Of a stretch of DNA of 64,000 bases, positions 30,521 through 42,357 are shown piece after piece (position 1 is the first letter of the stretch; every line of letters starts with the position of its first letter). The position numbers and the translations under genes are program-made. The stretch comes from Myrica gale (lineage: Eukaryota; Streptophyta; Magnoliopsida; Fagales; Myricaceae): NCBI GenBank assembly GCA_963930655.1, contig OZ005600.1, positions 16,336,501 through 16,400,500 on the forward strand, in the 5' to 3' direction. Below the pieces are notes generated by a model that was not told where the DNA came from, did no database searches, and worked only from the letters and a program-made list of their open reading frames with translations.

Positions 30521-32798
30521 TAGGGGCGGGCATTTCTACCGCCGGTACCGGAATTCCGGTACCGGGACCGGTTCCAGGTACTGGCTACCGTCCGGAACCG
30601 GACCCGGTAGAGGATTTTTCAAAATAGCGGAACCGGTACCGGTACCGGTAATTCCACCGGTACATGCCGGAATACCGGTTCCGCTTTTTTTTTTAAAAAA
30701 AAAAAACAAAACGCACAGCTTTGGGCTAGGCCAAAACTGCGCGTTTTGAACCACCAAAACGTGCGTTTTGGTCTAGACCAAAGCTGTGCGTTTTGGACTA
30801 GACCAAAACGCATGTTTTGGTCTCTAGGGTTTTCAAAACCCACCATTTTTCGAACTTCTTCGAGCCTCCTCCCCCTCTGCCTCTCTCCGTCTCTCATTTC
30901 TCCTCCTCTGAGTCCTCTTCGAGTCTTCGACCTCCTCTCACAGTCTCACGGCTGAATTTCTCTCTCTCAAGCTCTCTCTCTCTCTCTGCTCATCCACTCT
31001 CTGCTGACTGCTCAGTGGTCATCCTCTCACGGTGGTCGCCGACTCGCCGTTTGCTTCGAAGTTTGAAGGCTGCCGACAGCCACTCATCTCTCTCTCTCTC
31101 TCTTATCTCACAGATCCGGACCATAATCAGTGAATCACACTGATTATCTCAGATCTGCCGACTGCCAGTGCCAGTGCCGTTTGTTGTTTATTTTTTTTAA
31201 TTTCATTTTCGTTCATATCATTATCTCAGATTTGTTAATTTCATTTTGTGCAGGTGCGAAGTTTAGATTGTGATTGTGAATTTGTGCTCACTACCGTGTG
31301 ATTAGTGCACTGTTAGTCTGTCATTGAGGTGAATTTAATTTTTTTATTTATTGAGTAACTGAGTTAATTATTTATAGTAGATTAGTAGTTAGTTGGTTAA
31401 TTTAGAATTTTAGAATTTAGATTGTAGTTTAGGTTGTGAAACTGTGGAGGATGGGCTTGAATGATTGGAGGATTTGGTTGTTAGTTGTTTGTAATTTGTT
31501 TGTGAATTTGTGCAATCTGTTTGTGTTCAATAAGTTAATACCATGCTTGGTTAATTAAAGTATTTTATTCATGAGCATTAAGGTTTCCTCTGTGTGAAAT
31601 AAGAAAATATTGGATGGGACGGTTGGGAGGCATAGGCACGATGCATATCCTGTAATACATATTTTTCTCACCTACACTGTGTGGGTTAAATTATGATTCC
31701 TCCCCTTTAAGACATTCTTAAGGAACTCAGTTTCTTTTGGGGCAATTGCTTTAGTTATAGCTTCATTGTAGTGGACTCTTTGGTGTTCAATTTTAGGAGA
31801 GGTCTCGCACACTTGTGGGTTGACACTCTAGGTGTGTGGCAATGGTCATGTGCCTAGCTCATACAGTTGGTTTGGGATGTGACATTTAGATTCAGAAGCA
31901 AGTTTGAATTCTTAAGTCACTTTTCTTCGTGGGAACTAGTGCATATCAAGAACAGTAGGGAGTTAGGAGGAGCAAACAAGTTTGCGTGAAAAAATGTGTG
32001 ACTCCAGCTACTGACGGTGGCGTATTTATATATATGTGGTCCTATTATCTATTAGTTTTGTATGGGGAGCTTGCTCTTTTCAATTTGCAATGCTGATGCT
32101 GAAACAAAAACATTTAACGTAGAGAAAAAAAATGCCTGATCTTTCCCTCCTATTGTAGACTTTATTTTAGAGGATGTAAATTTGTATTATTTGTAGACTT
32201 TACTTTATCTATATGTTTATTTGTAATTTGTAACTTTATTTGTTTGGTTTTATTGTATTTAGTATTTGGTTTTATGTGTAAATTTGTAATTTATAAATTT
32301 ATTTGTATGATTGAATCATTCTTCTTGAGTTCTTTCATTAAGTATATGATTTATTAAGTTAATTAAATTGAAATAACTATTATGTAATTTGTAACATGTA
32401 AATTAGAATCTAGATAAACCAAATATTGGATCCAACATCCATGATCCAACAATATAATTATATATCACATAGTAATAGATTATTATTTTGGATCCAACAT
32501 CCAAATCTATCTTTAATTTGTAATAATAACATAAGCTCAAATAATATGCAAGATAAAAATATGCAATTATAACTGAAGCTGAAATTAAAAGCCCAAAAAT
32601 TTAAGATTTTGGGCCCAAATTTCAGCCCATTTAGATTGCCGGAATTCTGGCCACCAGTTCTGGTATCTGGTTCCGGGATTGCCGGAATTCCGGCACTTAC
32701 CGGACCGGAACCGGATGCCAAAAATGGCATCCGGCAACTACCGGTACCGGAGCCGGAATTTCATATTCCGGCTCCGGTACCTCCGTTACACTCCCCTA
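30521..32798. mobile_element. hAT (Ac-like) non-autonomous element with perfect target duplication
   Basis: Starts TAGGGGCGGGCATTTC and ends ...TTACACTCCCCTA (inverse TAGGGGAGTGTAA). It is flanked on both sides by CCAGCAAC (30513-30520 and 32799-32806), a perfect 8-bp duplication typical of hAT. Subterminal regions are packed with CCGGTACCGG/GGAATTCCGG words (30537-30690 left, 32638-32790 right). Next inside on the left are four mirrored AAAACG/CGTTTT blocks (30710-30830) and then a CT-rich leader-like stretch (30850-31110). Length 2278 bp; no transposase seen. Lies in intron 1 of the NCL pseudogene. Confidence 0.85.
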
Positions 32799-32806
32799 CC
32801 AGCAAC

Positions 32807-33793
32807 TAGGAAGGGAGCTTACAGGTTAAGGTCGCAAATAATCTTGCAGGTGACTAGGTCAGGGACATGGCCTGCAGATAGATACTTGTCTTTAGGTGGT
32901 GTTTGTTTGTGGAAATTTTGAGTATTGAGTTTAGTAAAAAAATAAGATATTTTATAGGAGTTGGTAAAAAAGTAAAGTGATAGACAATGTGAATAAATAT
33001 TATAATAAAAATGAATTAGTTGATGAAATAAAAATATTATTTTACAATTTTTCAATATAAACTCGAAAGGTTGTCATGCCAATTTTTCGGCAAACAAACC
33101 CGTTAATCCGATCCTTATTGCGGGGGCGAGAAGGAATCCGAAAAAAAAAAAATGGGACGCAACTTTTAAGGGTATTTTCGTTATTTCGACATTGAGTTTT
33201 TTTGGGTGAAACCTATTTATTTCTTTAGAATTAAGAGTCAATAATTATCCAAATCAAAGGTTCTTGATAATACGTGTCAGCAAATAAATACTTAGAAGTT
33301 TATAAATAACTTGCAGATTATAACTACGGGACGAGCTCTCAATTATCACAATTTAAGTCCTTTATTTTTTAAAAAAATTTAATGTAAATTTTCATATAAA
33401 TTAAAAATATGCAAAATGATCTAAATATCTTTATAAGATAAAATTTAAATAAATAAATAAATAAATTATTAAAAATAGAGTTTCAATAATTATATTTAAA
33501 AAGTATTATTATATTTTAAATATAAATTGTTGCTTTTAATGATTTTTTAATATTTATAATAATTTTGTCTTTAGAGTATTTTGGTCATTTTATATTTTTT
33601 TTCATCTAACTATGATTTGTACGAAGGCTTACATTAAAGACTTAAATCTCTTTTTATCCTCGAGTGATGGAAATTGATCATATTGCAGTACTATACTTAC
33701 AGAGCCAAGCCCAAAACTGTGGTTCCTTTGCCTTTTTCTTTAGTTTTTTTTAAAGGTCAATCCAGTCTTATAATTAGGGTACCAGTTTATATA
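32807..33793. other. Intron 1 continuation, AT-rich, no gene seen
   Basis: AT-rich, with no recognised coding or repeat structure between the two hAT elements. Confidence 0.5.
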
Positions 33794-33801
33794 GGGAAAG
33801 T

Positions 33802-34983
33802 CAGGGGCGGAAGTAGCGGGTAAGATGGGTATCGACAAAAAAAAATTACACTTAGGTTTTTTTGTTTTTATTTTTGTTTTTATTTATAAATTAGCTAGGT
33901 CTGATACCCATTAAGTCCAGACTAAATAGACTTAATGGGTATCGGATCTAAAACATTTTTTTCTATACATTGATTTTGCTCCTAGTACTACATAATAATT
34001 GAGACAAATATACAGTTATTATAATTTTTTATTTTGCATCGATTATAAGTTCTTCAACCGAGGGGTAACTTCCTGCCATCTTGCTAAATTTATGTTAGTA
34101 AAAAATTATTTACTCTTTGCTCATAAGTTTTCACAATCAAGATCACTTCAATTTTTTCTCCATATGTTGATTTGTTTCTTCATTTTTATTAGAGATCACG
34201 TAAAATGCTGTGTTTGTTTAGAATTCTTGTATAGGCCAAACCAAAGTTTTAATCACTTTTGAGATATTTTTATCTAAGGAACTCTTTTACTAAATCTTGC
34301 TTATCCTGAAAATTTTATTTTTATTATTCAGAGCATGGTTTGTCATCAATTGTTGCTTTATGTGTGTAAGTTGCTTTGAAAAATATGAATATCTTTCAAT
34401 TTCAAATCCATAGAACCTAGAGAAAGTAAATTACAAATATATCCCAAGTAACCTTTTGTCAAAAGAAAAATGAGGAAAAAAACAGATCCTAGTTGTGGTA
34501 GTAACAAAAAAATGTAAGAAAGACAACCCCTAATGGCATCAAGACCTCAACCATCAAAATTATCTGTAATTTGTTCTAAAGTTTTAAAATAAAGTAGAGA
34601 ATTAACTTAAATTAGATCATCAAAAGTGATTTGCGTAATAGGATGAGAGATAACTGAATGAATGGTTGCATGTTAGTGTACATCGAGCAATAAGTTTTTA
34701 AAACTATTGAGAACGAAGTCATTTTGCAACATTTTTCAGAAGATGCAAACTCATAGGATCCAAATGTCACCTTTCAGTCGCAGTATATATTACGGTACAT
34801 GTATTCTAATATTTTTAATGCTTTTAGTCTTTAATTTTCGACATTATAAATCTATGACAATGACGTAGAAAAAAAAACTTTAAGACAGTGTTTTGCATTA
34901 CGAAGGAATTTTTTTTTTGTCATTTCACCTTTAAGGTTCGACACCCTTGAGACCCTTAAAATTTAATCCTGATTCCGCTACCG
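33802..34983. mobile_element. hAT-like non-autonomous element
   Basis: Left end CAGGGGCGGAAGTAGCGGG, right end ...GATTCCGCTACCG (inverse CGGTAGCGGAATC). Flanks GGGAAAGT (33794-33801) and GGAAAAGT (34984-34991) match in 7 of 8 bases. Near the left end a perfect 15-bp hairpin lies at 33903-33943 (GATACCCATTAAGTC arms). The interior is AT-rich, without transposase. In NCL intron 1. Confidence 0.6.
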
Positions 34984-35479
34984 GGAAAAGTTGTCAAGAG
35001 AAAAAAACAAGTGAGGCTTTTTTCGCGGTGTGTAAGTGCAATTCGAAGGTCGTAATCTTTTGCGATCAATGCATATCTACCAACAGTAGAATAGGTTAAA
35101 ATTACCAAATTTTGAGCTTCTTTTGAAGATACACCATGTAGATAGCTTCACCTACTCCTGTATACATAGGTTGGCGACTCGTAAACTCTATTCTACATTT
35201 TGAAACACCACTACCACTAGCACATAAATGATATATCGACTTCGTGTTCAGTTTTATAAATGGAATTTAGAAGAGTGTTGTTTGGTTTAGAGTAAGAAGG
35301 TATAACTGCTAATCTTCTGATGAAAAATATCAGGAGTAAGTACATTGTCATCTGCTGTGGCAAACTCTAAAATACTTTTTCACTTCTCTTGAATAGCTTT
35401 AGTTTCTTACTTTATTGTCAGCGAATTATGTGGCTTTTAGTGAGTAAATTATGGCGACATAACGTGTGATTTTGGATAG

Positions 35480-35556
35480 CATCTGGACTATCTGGGAGCA
35501 CCGAAACATCTCAAAGTCAGGTCTCGGTTGGGATGGGCTTGCTTGCTGGATCAACT
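35480..35556 (+). pseudogene. NCL pseudogene exon 2, part before the copia insertion
   Basis: Begins after TTTGGATAG (acceptor AG 35478-35479). Joined to exon 1 by phase, it reads ASGLSGSTETSQSQVSVGMG then LLAGST, where NCL-type exchangers have the same motif. It ends at the copia 5' LTR; the last five bases CAACT are the left copy of the target duplication. Confidence 0.85.
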
Positions 35557-36123
35557 TATTAGAATTATGTGTCCTCGATAACCAATTTGATTAATTCGGA
35601 ACTAATATCTCATATGGAATATAATATGGTGGAAGGAATTAATTGTATGTAAAAGGGGCATATTTGCAATAATCTTAAATTCCAGGGGTCAATTACAATA
35701 TGTTGATAGACTTGATTGTAATTAGTAGAAGCCCTAATTGTATTAGAAGAAGAGTTCTTCAATGTTATCCTACGGCTGGAATTTGAGATCCCTAAGGATC
35801 CTATGTCACATGCTCTTTCTGGGGTTTTTCCAAGGCCTATAAATATAATTGTTATATTCAAAGAGTTGACCATCAGAACCTATTAGAAAAATCTCAATAA
35901 CGAAAGAGTGACATAAATCCCTTAGGAGGCAACACATCTGAGTTGCTATTCTGAATTGCTGGAGCTTTGGATTGGATCGTAAAGCGGCTTATGGTTTGTA
36001 GATTCCTAAATTCCTGTGTCAGGTATGGAATCGAATCCGAAATTGTAATCATAAATCCTGGATTATGTTTTGTTGAAAACATGTTATTTGTTTATAGTGT
36101 AATTCCGCATATATAAACTATCA
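35557..36123 (+). repeat. Copia 5' LTR
   Basis: 567 bp, ends in ...AAACTATCA. Contains a CCTATAAATA TATA box at 35836-35845. Terminal TG is mutated to TA. Confidence 0.95.
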
Positions 36124-36124
36124 G

Positions 36125-36136
36125 TGGTATCGGAGC
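36125..36136 (+). promoter_or_regulatory. Copia primer-binding site
   Basis: TGGTATCGGAGC, one base after the 5' LTR, complementary (one mismatch) to the 3' end of initiator Met-tRNA, the usual minus-strand primer of plant copia elements. Confidence 0.85.
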
Positions 36137-36379
36137 TTAGGTTCACATGATTGCAATTGTTGGATTATATGAACCTTGCAGATTTTATTAAAAGCATTTC
36201 ACGATTTTTTATTAAAATCTGTTGAATGAGAAAAAGTTTTATTCCTCCTTAATGCATATGATGCAATATATATTATTATGTTTGATCGTATGAGACGTAT
36301 CCACGTATATTTATTTGTATTTGAATTTATTTATTCAAATATTTGTTTGTGTTCAACTGTTCATAAGAATAAAAGATAT

Positions 36380-37070
36380 TCTTCGAAAGAGTGGTCGGCG
36401 ACCATAATGATGACAGCCGCCGCCTCACTGGCCTGAGATGCGTCCGGAAGGACCGGAGCCGCATCTGACAAGAGACGGAAGAGGTCCAGCGGCCATGGAG
36501 CCGCAGACAGCTCCTCACACAACCGTGTGAGACACGGGTGTGAGGATCGGTGGCCACTGACGGCCACCAGTGCGCCGGACGGCAACAAAGTGGCCGCCGA
36601 CGGCCTGGGCGTCCAACGTCCGGCCAGATCCATGGCCGGACGTGGGGTGCCGGACGGGGCAGCGGCCAGTTGGCCGCTGGCCTGCTGTGCTCTCCCGTAG
36701 GCCACGAGCGGCGCCCAGGGATGAGATCCCCGGTTCGCCCGCTTGGGCCAAACGGGTAGGGCATTTTTTGCCCTACCTGGTTCAGTAGCCCAGCCCAAAA
36801 GTTGGGCTAGGTCAAATTAAAAAAAAAGTGGGGTTTTTGGCACGGGCTGGGCCTTAATAGGCCAGTGCAAGGCAGCTCGGGCTGCACCGCACGTGATGGG
36901 CCCAAATGGGCCAGCCCATGAGTGGGCTAGAGCCACGGGTTGGACCCGGGCCCGCAGCCCAGTCCAAGTCCGGGTTTGACCCGGACCATGACCCATGACT
37001 GGACCGGTAGTCAACGGGTCAAACCGGTTTGACCGTTGACCAAATCGGTTTGACCCGGTTTGACTGGAAT
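36380..37070 (+). other. GC-rich untranslated leader of the copia element
   Basis: A strongly GC-rich island in an otherwise AT-rich element, between primer site and gag. It is built of GGCCGGACG/CGTCCGGCC, TGGCCGCC and GCCGGACGG words, then GGGCCCAAATGGGCC and GGTTTGACC repeats up to 37060. Minus-strand open frames of up to 145 codons across it lack recognisable domains and probably reflect GC content. It could form strong RNA structure (packaging or translation control is inference). Confidence 0.6.
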
Positions 37071-37700
37071 TTAAAAAAAAAAAAATTGGAAATTTGTCTT
37101 CCAATTTTTGGTGCTAAATAGGATTAATTATAGTAATTTTTCCTATGGTCTCTATTATCAATAAATAGGAGTTTTACTTGATTAAAATTGGTTGATGCCA
37201 AAATGGATAAAACCGATTTTAGTTTTGTAAAATTTTCTTGTTTATCTCTTGGGAAGATAAGTGTCTACATCTTAGTGGGAGTGTCTTCTAAAATAGTGAC
37301 ATAACTCACAAGTATTTGGAACACACTTAGATAATGGAATGCACAACCCAAATAAACGCTAGTGCTAAAATAGTACAAGACGTGTTTATTTATGTAGGCC
37401 AAAAGTAAATCAAGAATCACAAATATTTTTAAAATATTTTGCATATTATGTAAATTTTGATGAATAGTAGCTATTCTCCTTTACAAGATGTGTACAATAA
37501 GTACCAAAATGGATTTGTTGTTGCATGTAAGGTAGAGGTTCTCGATACCCATTTAGAATATTATAAATATAAATGTTATATTTTTCATTATTGTGATATA
37601 TGTGATATATCTGTTTATTGTTCGGATGGGTGGTACCATTAGTTATTTAAAAACCTGAATCTAATGGAATTATATATGTGAATGATTTTGCAGATTCAAA

Positions 37701-38573
37701 ATGACTTTTAATCCTTTGGCTAGGATTCTGGATGACAATCGGTTGACATGACCGAATTATGTTGATTGGAAGAGAAATCTTATGATTGTTCTCTCAGCCG
37801 ATAAGATCGGTTATGTTCTAACCTCTGAGACACCTGAGCTTGCCCTGGACAATGCCACTGAGGAAGAAAAGAAAGTCTTTAACAAGTGGCATGATGATGA
37901 TAATATGGCAAAGTGTTATATTATGGCTTCAATCTCAAATGTTTTGCAGAAAGATTGTGAGGGCATAGCTACAGCTGCAAGCACTATGTTGCATCTCCAA
38001 GAAATGTTCTTAGAGCAGAGCATATCTGCTAGGCAGACTGCTATGAAGAATCTAATGTCCACCAAAATAGTGGAAGGGAGCCCAGTTCGGGATCATGTCT
38101 TGAAGATGATTTCTTTCATCAACGAACTGAATTTTTTGGGAGCTGAGATGGATAGTGACACAAAAGTTGATGTCATTCTTTCATCTCTGCCTGATTCTTT
38201 CAATCAGTTTGTCCTTAATTACAATATGAACAAGATGAGTGTGACATTGTCAGAGCTGCTCAATATGTTGCAGCCAGCTCAAGATCTCATCAAGAAGGAC
38301 AAACTTACTGTGATGGTCACAGACAAATCTAATGCCTCTATGAACCTGAAACCCAAGTTTAAGAAATTCAAGAAAAATAATAAGGGGTTTCAGGCAGCAA
38401 AGAATGTTCAAGGTGGACAAGGAAACAAAGGAGGTGACAAGAACAAAGGCAAAGGAAATTGTTTCCATTGCGGCAAGCCCGGTCACTGGAAGAGAAATTG
38501 CCGAGTTTACTTAGCTTCTCTTAAAAAGGGCAAACCTTCTGAAGGAGTTCAAGGAGACCATAAAGCTCCATGA
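37701..38573 (+). pseudogene. Copia gag with CCHC zinc knuckle
   Basis: ATG at 37701 (MTFNPLARILDDNRLT), TGA at 37749-37751 where the family has a glycine codon, then a long frame with NYVDWKRNLMIVLSADKIGY, EMFLEQSISARQTAMKNLM and, near the end, the zinc knuckle CFHCGKPGHWKRNC followed by a Lys-rich tail. Gag forms the virus-like particle. The early stop would block it. Confidence 0.9.
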
Positions 38574-39390
38574 AGGGGAGCTGATCCTTAAGATGGGGAC
38601 GGGTGCAACTGTTGCAGCGACTGTCATCGGAGTGTTTAGTTTAGAATTATCGAATAATAGAATTTTGATTCTAGAAGATTGTCTTTATGTTCCAGAAGTG
38701 CGTAGAAATTTGATTTCTGTTTCGAAACTTGTTTTATCTGAATATTCGTTTCTTTTCAATTCAAAACTTGTTATAAAGTTTCAAAATAAATTTGTTGCTT
38801 CTGGAATTATTTATGACGGTCTTTATCTTTTAAATGTTGATAATTCTTTGAATAATGTTGAGAATGATGATTCCAGTGTGTTATCCCTTAAGAGGAAGAT
38901 AAATGTTAATCCAAGCTACTTATGGCATCTAAGACTTGGTCATGTCAATATTGATAGGATCAATAGATTGGTAAGGGATGGGCCATTGCAATTTCTAAAA
39001 ATTGAGCCCTATCCAATCTGTGAGCCCTGCTTGCAAGGAAAGATGACCAAAAGTCCTTTTACAGGAAAAGGAATAAGAGCCACAGAAGTATTAGGATTAA
39101 TACATACTGATGTTTGTGGTCCCTTCAACCACATGGCAAGAGGAGGTTTCTCTTATTTCATTACTTTCATTGATGATTATTCCAGGTATGGTTATTTATA
39201 CCTGATGAAGCATAAATCGGAATCTTTTGAAAAGTTCAAGGAATTCCACAATGAAGTTGAGAAACAGATTGAAAAGTCCATTAAAATGATTCGCTCCGAT
39301 CGGGGAGGCGAATACCTCTTGGATGATTTTAAAGTTTATCTTAAAGATAATAGAATCATATCTCAACTCACACCACCAGGCACACCATAA
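38540..39390 (+). pseudogene. Copia pol, lost protease site and integrase N-terminal part
   Basis: The frame resumes with LKEFKETIKLHEGELILKMG, normally downstream of the protease Asp-Thr-Gly. The segment with the D(T/S)G active site is absent, so a deletion has joined gag to this point. Then IGVFSLELSNNRILILEDCL, pre-integrase LWHLRLGHVNIDRI, CEPCLQGKMTKSPF and integrase core HTDVCGPF and FIDDYSRYGYLY. It ends at TAA 39388-39390 (PGTP*HNGVAER; the family has Gln). Confidence 0.9.
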
Positions 39391-40041
39391 CATAATGGTG
39401 TTGCAGAGAGAAGGAATAGAACTCTATTGGATATGGTTCGTTCCATGATGAGCATATCTGAGTTGCCCATATCATTTTGGGGACATGCTTTGAAGACCGC
39501 TGTTTACTTGTTAAACAGAATCCCTACAAAATCAGTTCCTAATACCCCATATGAGTTATGGACTGGCAAGAAGCCAAGTCTTAGTCATTTTAAGATATGG
39601 GGTTGTCCAGCTCATGTTAAAAGGTTTAATGTGGATAAACTGGGATCAAGGACTGATAGATGCCTATTTGTAGGCTATCCCAAAATGACTACTGGTTTCT
39701 ACTTTTATAATCCTAATGAAAACAAAATGTTTGTTAGCAGATATACTACTTTTCTTGAAGAGGATTATAGTTTGAATGAAACCGAGAGTAGAGTTGCTCT
39801 TGATGAGCAAAGAGATAGTACAATGACTGTGCAGAACAAGAACAATGAGGATCAAGTGGTTGCTCCCACTGATCAAAGTGAACCTGTTGAGACACAGGAG
39901 CCTCGTCGTAGTAAAAGGATTATAAGACCTCTAGTAAAATTCAATTTGTTAAATAAGATTTACCAAATGGAATCTGAGGGACTGGAGATTGATCCTTATG
40001 GTTATACAGAGGCTGTTAATGACAAAGATGCTAAGCATTGA
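39391..40041 (+). pseudogene. Copia integrase C-terminal part
   Basis: Continues directly after the stop with [40 protein letters not shown] and [14 protein letters not shown], then FVGYP. The TGA at 40039-40041 replaces a tryptophan before AMESEIDSM. Same element; dead by nonsense. Confidence 0.9.
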
Positions 40042-41086
40042 CATGTGGCCATGGAATCAGAGATAGACTCCATGTTTTCCAACAAGGTATGGACCTTAGT
40101 AGACAAACCAGAAGACATTAAGCCTATAGGTTGCAAATGGGTCTACAAAAGGAAACTTGGACCAACAGGAAAGGTAGAAAGCTAGGCTGGTGGCAAAAGG
40201 GTATACTCAAAAGGCTGGTATTGATTATGAGGAAACCTTTTCACCTGTAGCCATGCTAAAGTCCATAAGGATTCTATTAGCGATTGCGGCATACTATGAT
40301 TATGAGATATGGCAGATGGATGTGAAAACCGCATTTTTGAATGGGTATATCCATGAAGAAATTTATATGGACCAGCCAGAAGGTTTCATATCTCGGGAAA
40401 ATGAATCGAAAGTATGCAAATTTGAGAAATCCATTTATGGCCTAAAACAAGCACCACGTTGTTGGAACATCCATTTTGACGAGTCAATCAAAATGTTTGG
40501 TTTATCACAAAACATGGATGAACCTTGCGTCTACAAGAAGGTTAGTGGGAGTGCTATTACTTTTTTGGTTCTTTATGTAGATGACATACTACTCATTGGG
40601 AATGATGTAGGGGCTTTGTCATCTGTGAAAATGTGGTTGTCTAACCAATTTTCAATGAAGGACCTTGGGGAAGCATCCTACATACTCGGGATCAAAGTGT
40701 TTAGAGACCGAAAGAAAAGATTATTGGGTCTTTCACAGGTCAATTATATTGACAGGATATTGGCTAGATTTAGCATGGTAAATTTCAAGAAAGGGTTTCT
40801 ACCCTTTAGACATGGAATTCATCTCTCTAAGCAAATGTGTCCAAAAACACCTGAAGAAAGAGAGAAGATGAGTAACTGCCATTATGCTTCGGCTGTAGGG
40901 AGTCTCATGTATGCTATGCTTTGCACTAGGCCTGATATCAGTCACGCAGTTAGCGTTTTGAGTAGATATCAATCCAATACAGGTCTAGAACATTGGTCAG
41001 CAGTGAAACATATCCTCAGGTATTTGAGAAATACAAAACACTATTTCTTAGTGTATGACAGTGAGGATCTGACTGTCCAGGGATAA
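40042..41086 (+). pseudogene. Copia reverse transcriptase
   Basis: AMESEIDSMFSNKVWTLVD, then a frame break at about 40180 (KVES*, continuing in another frame as ARLVAKGYTQKAG). Core motifs QMDVKTAFLNG, YGLKQAPRCW, LYVDDILLIGND (YVDD active site) and YASAVGSLMYAMLCTRPDIS. TAA at 41084-41086 precedes TDSDF, where the family has a Tyr or similar codon. Confidence 0.95.
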
Positions 41087-41588
41087 ACAGATTCGGATTT
41101 CCAATCAAATATTGATGATAGAAGATCAACGTCCGGATTTGTGTTCCTTCTTGGCAAAGAAGCATTTAGTTGTAGAAGTTTCAAGCAAAGTACTACTGTT
41201 GATTCTACAACTGAGGCAGAATATGTTGCTGCAAGTGAAGCTGCAAAGGAAGCTGTGTGGATTTGCAAGTTCCTTCAAGAACTTGAAGTTGTCCCTTCGA
41301 TTGAGGCACCTATTCCCTTATACTGCGATAACAATGGTGTAATTGCACAGGCAGTGGAACCAAGGTCATGGTGTAATTGCACAGGCAGTGGAACCAAGGT
41401 CTCATCAAAAGACAAAGCACATAGAACGTCGTTTTCACCTAATATGTGATATCATATCCAGAGGTGATATCAAAATGGTGAAGGTTGCATCAGCTGATAA
41501 TTTAGTTGATCCATTTACAAAACCTTTATCTCAGAAAGTGTTTGAGAAACATATTAATGATATGAGTTTGAGATATATGTATGATTGA
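41087..41588 (+). pseudogene. Copia RNase H and C-terminal tail
   Basis: TDSDFQSNIDDRRSTSGFVF, TTEAEYVAASEAAKEAVWI and YCDNNGVIA are RNase H motifs. A 34-bp direct duplication (41336-41403) shifts the frame; after it KTKHIERRFHLI and DPFTKPLSQKVFEKH finish the protein at TGA 41586-41588. Confidence 0.9.
41336..41403. repeat. 34-bp tandem duplication inside RNase H
   Basis: GGTGTAATTGCACAGGCAGT occurs at 41336 and again at 41370, period 34, not a multiple of three, so it breaks the frame. Confidence 0.95.
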
Positions 41589-42340
41589 GTTTGACGTTTT
41601 ATTTCTTTATTATATGATAATAAAAGTTTATTTGTTTCTCACATATATTTATTGTTGTTATGGGTTTATACGTAACATGAGATGTTATGTACGTAAATTT
41701 GTTCAGGTAACATTGTAGAAAAATCATGCTAGAGATTAATGAATCAAAGGCAGGGAATAATGATTTTTCAGATCCTTGTAAGCCTGAAAGTGTTCTAGAC
41801 TTTTGTAACATAAAGTCTACACTTGTTGTGCGGAGAATGATTGATTCCATCATTGAGGTATGACCTTAAGCAAACGAGCGGGTGTCATGTAACAAGTACA
41901 TACACTGAATAGGATCCGATTAAGAACACCTTTTGGAAATGATCACTGTCAGGTTAAAGGTTGTTCTATCACAATTCGGTATTGTCCTTAGACCTGAGAG
42001 GTTTGTATTTATTCATGAATTGTGTACACAGCTTTGATATTGTCAACCGGTGATGTTCATTCAGGACTATATCTCGACATGTTGGGTTGTGTGCGTGATG
42101 ATTGAGTGGTATGAATGCTCAACAAGGAATCCACCAGTCTTTTGGAAAGACAGTATATTCAGTTAGTGTTCATGAAACAGTTGGACCAAAAGAATCCGGC
42201 CGGAGTGTTTTACAAAACTATTTTATGAATACATAAAAATATATGATATATATTTCAAAATTGTTTTGTGGTCCAACTGAATTATGAACTAAGAAATCAA
42301 GTTTACATGAGATAGGGACATGACGGTGATATTTGGTTCT

Positions 42341-42357
42341 GAGGGCAAGTGGGAGAT
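42341..42357 (+). promoter_or_regulatory. Copia polypurine tract
   Basis: GAGGGCAAGTGGGAGAT just before the 3' LTR, the usual plus-strand primer. Confidence 0.75.

Noticed and set aside
36361..36798. 145-codon minus-strand open frames in the copia leader as a hidden gene
   Set aside because: Three overlapping frames are all open there, which is expected from high GC content; no domain, no start context, no conservation visible.
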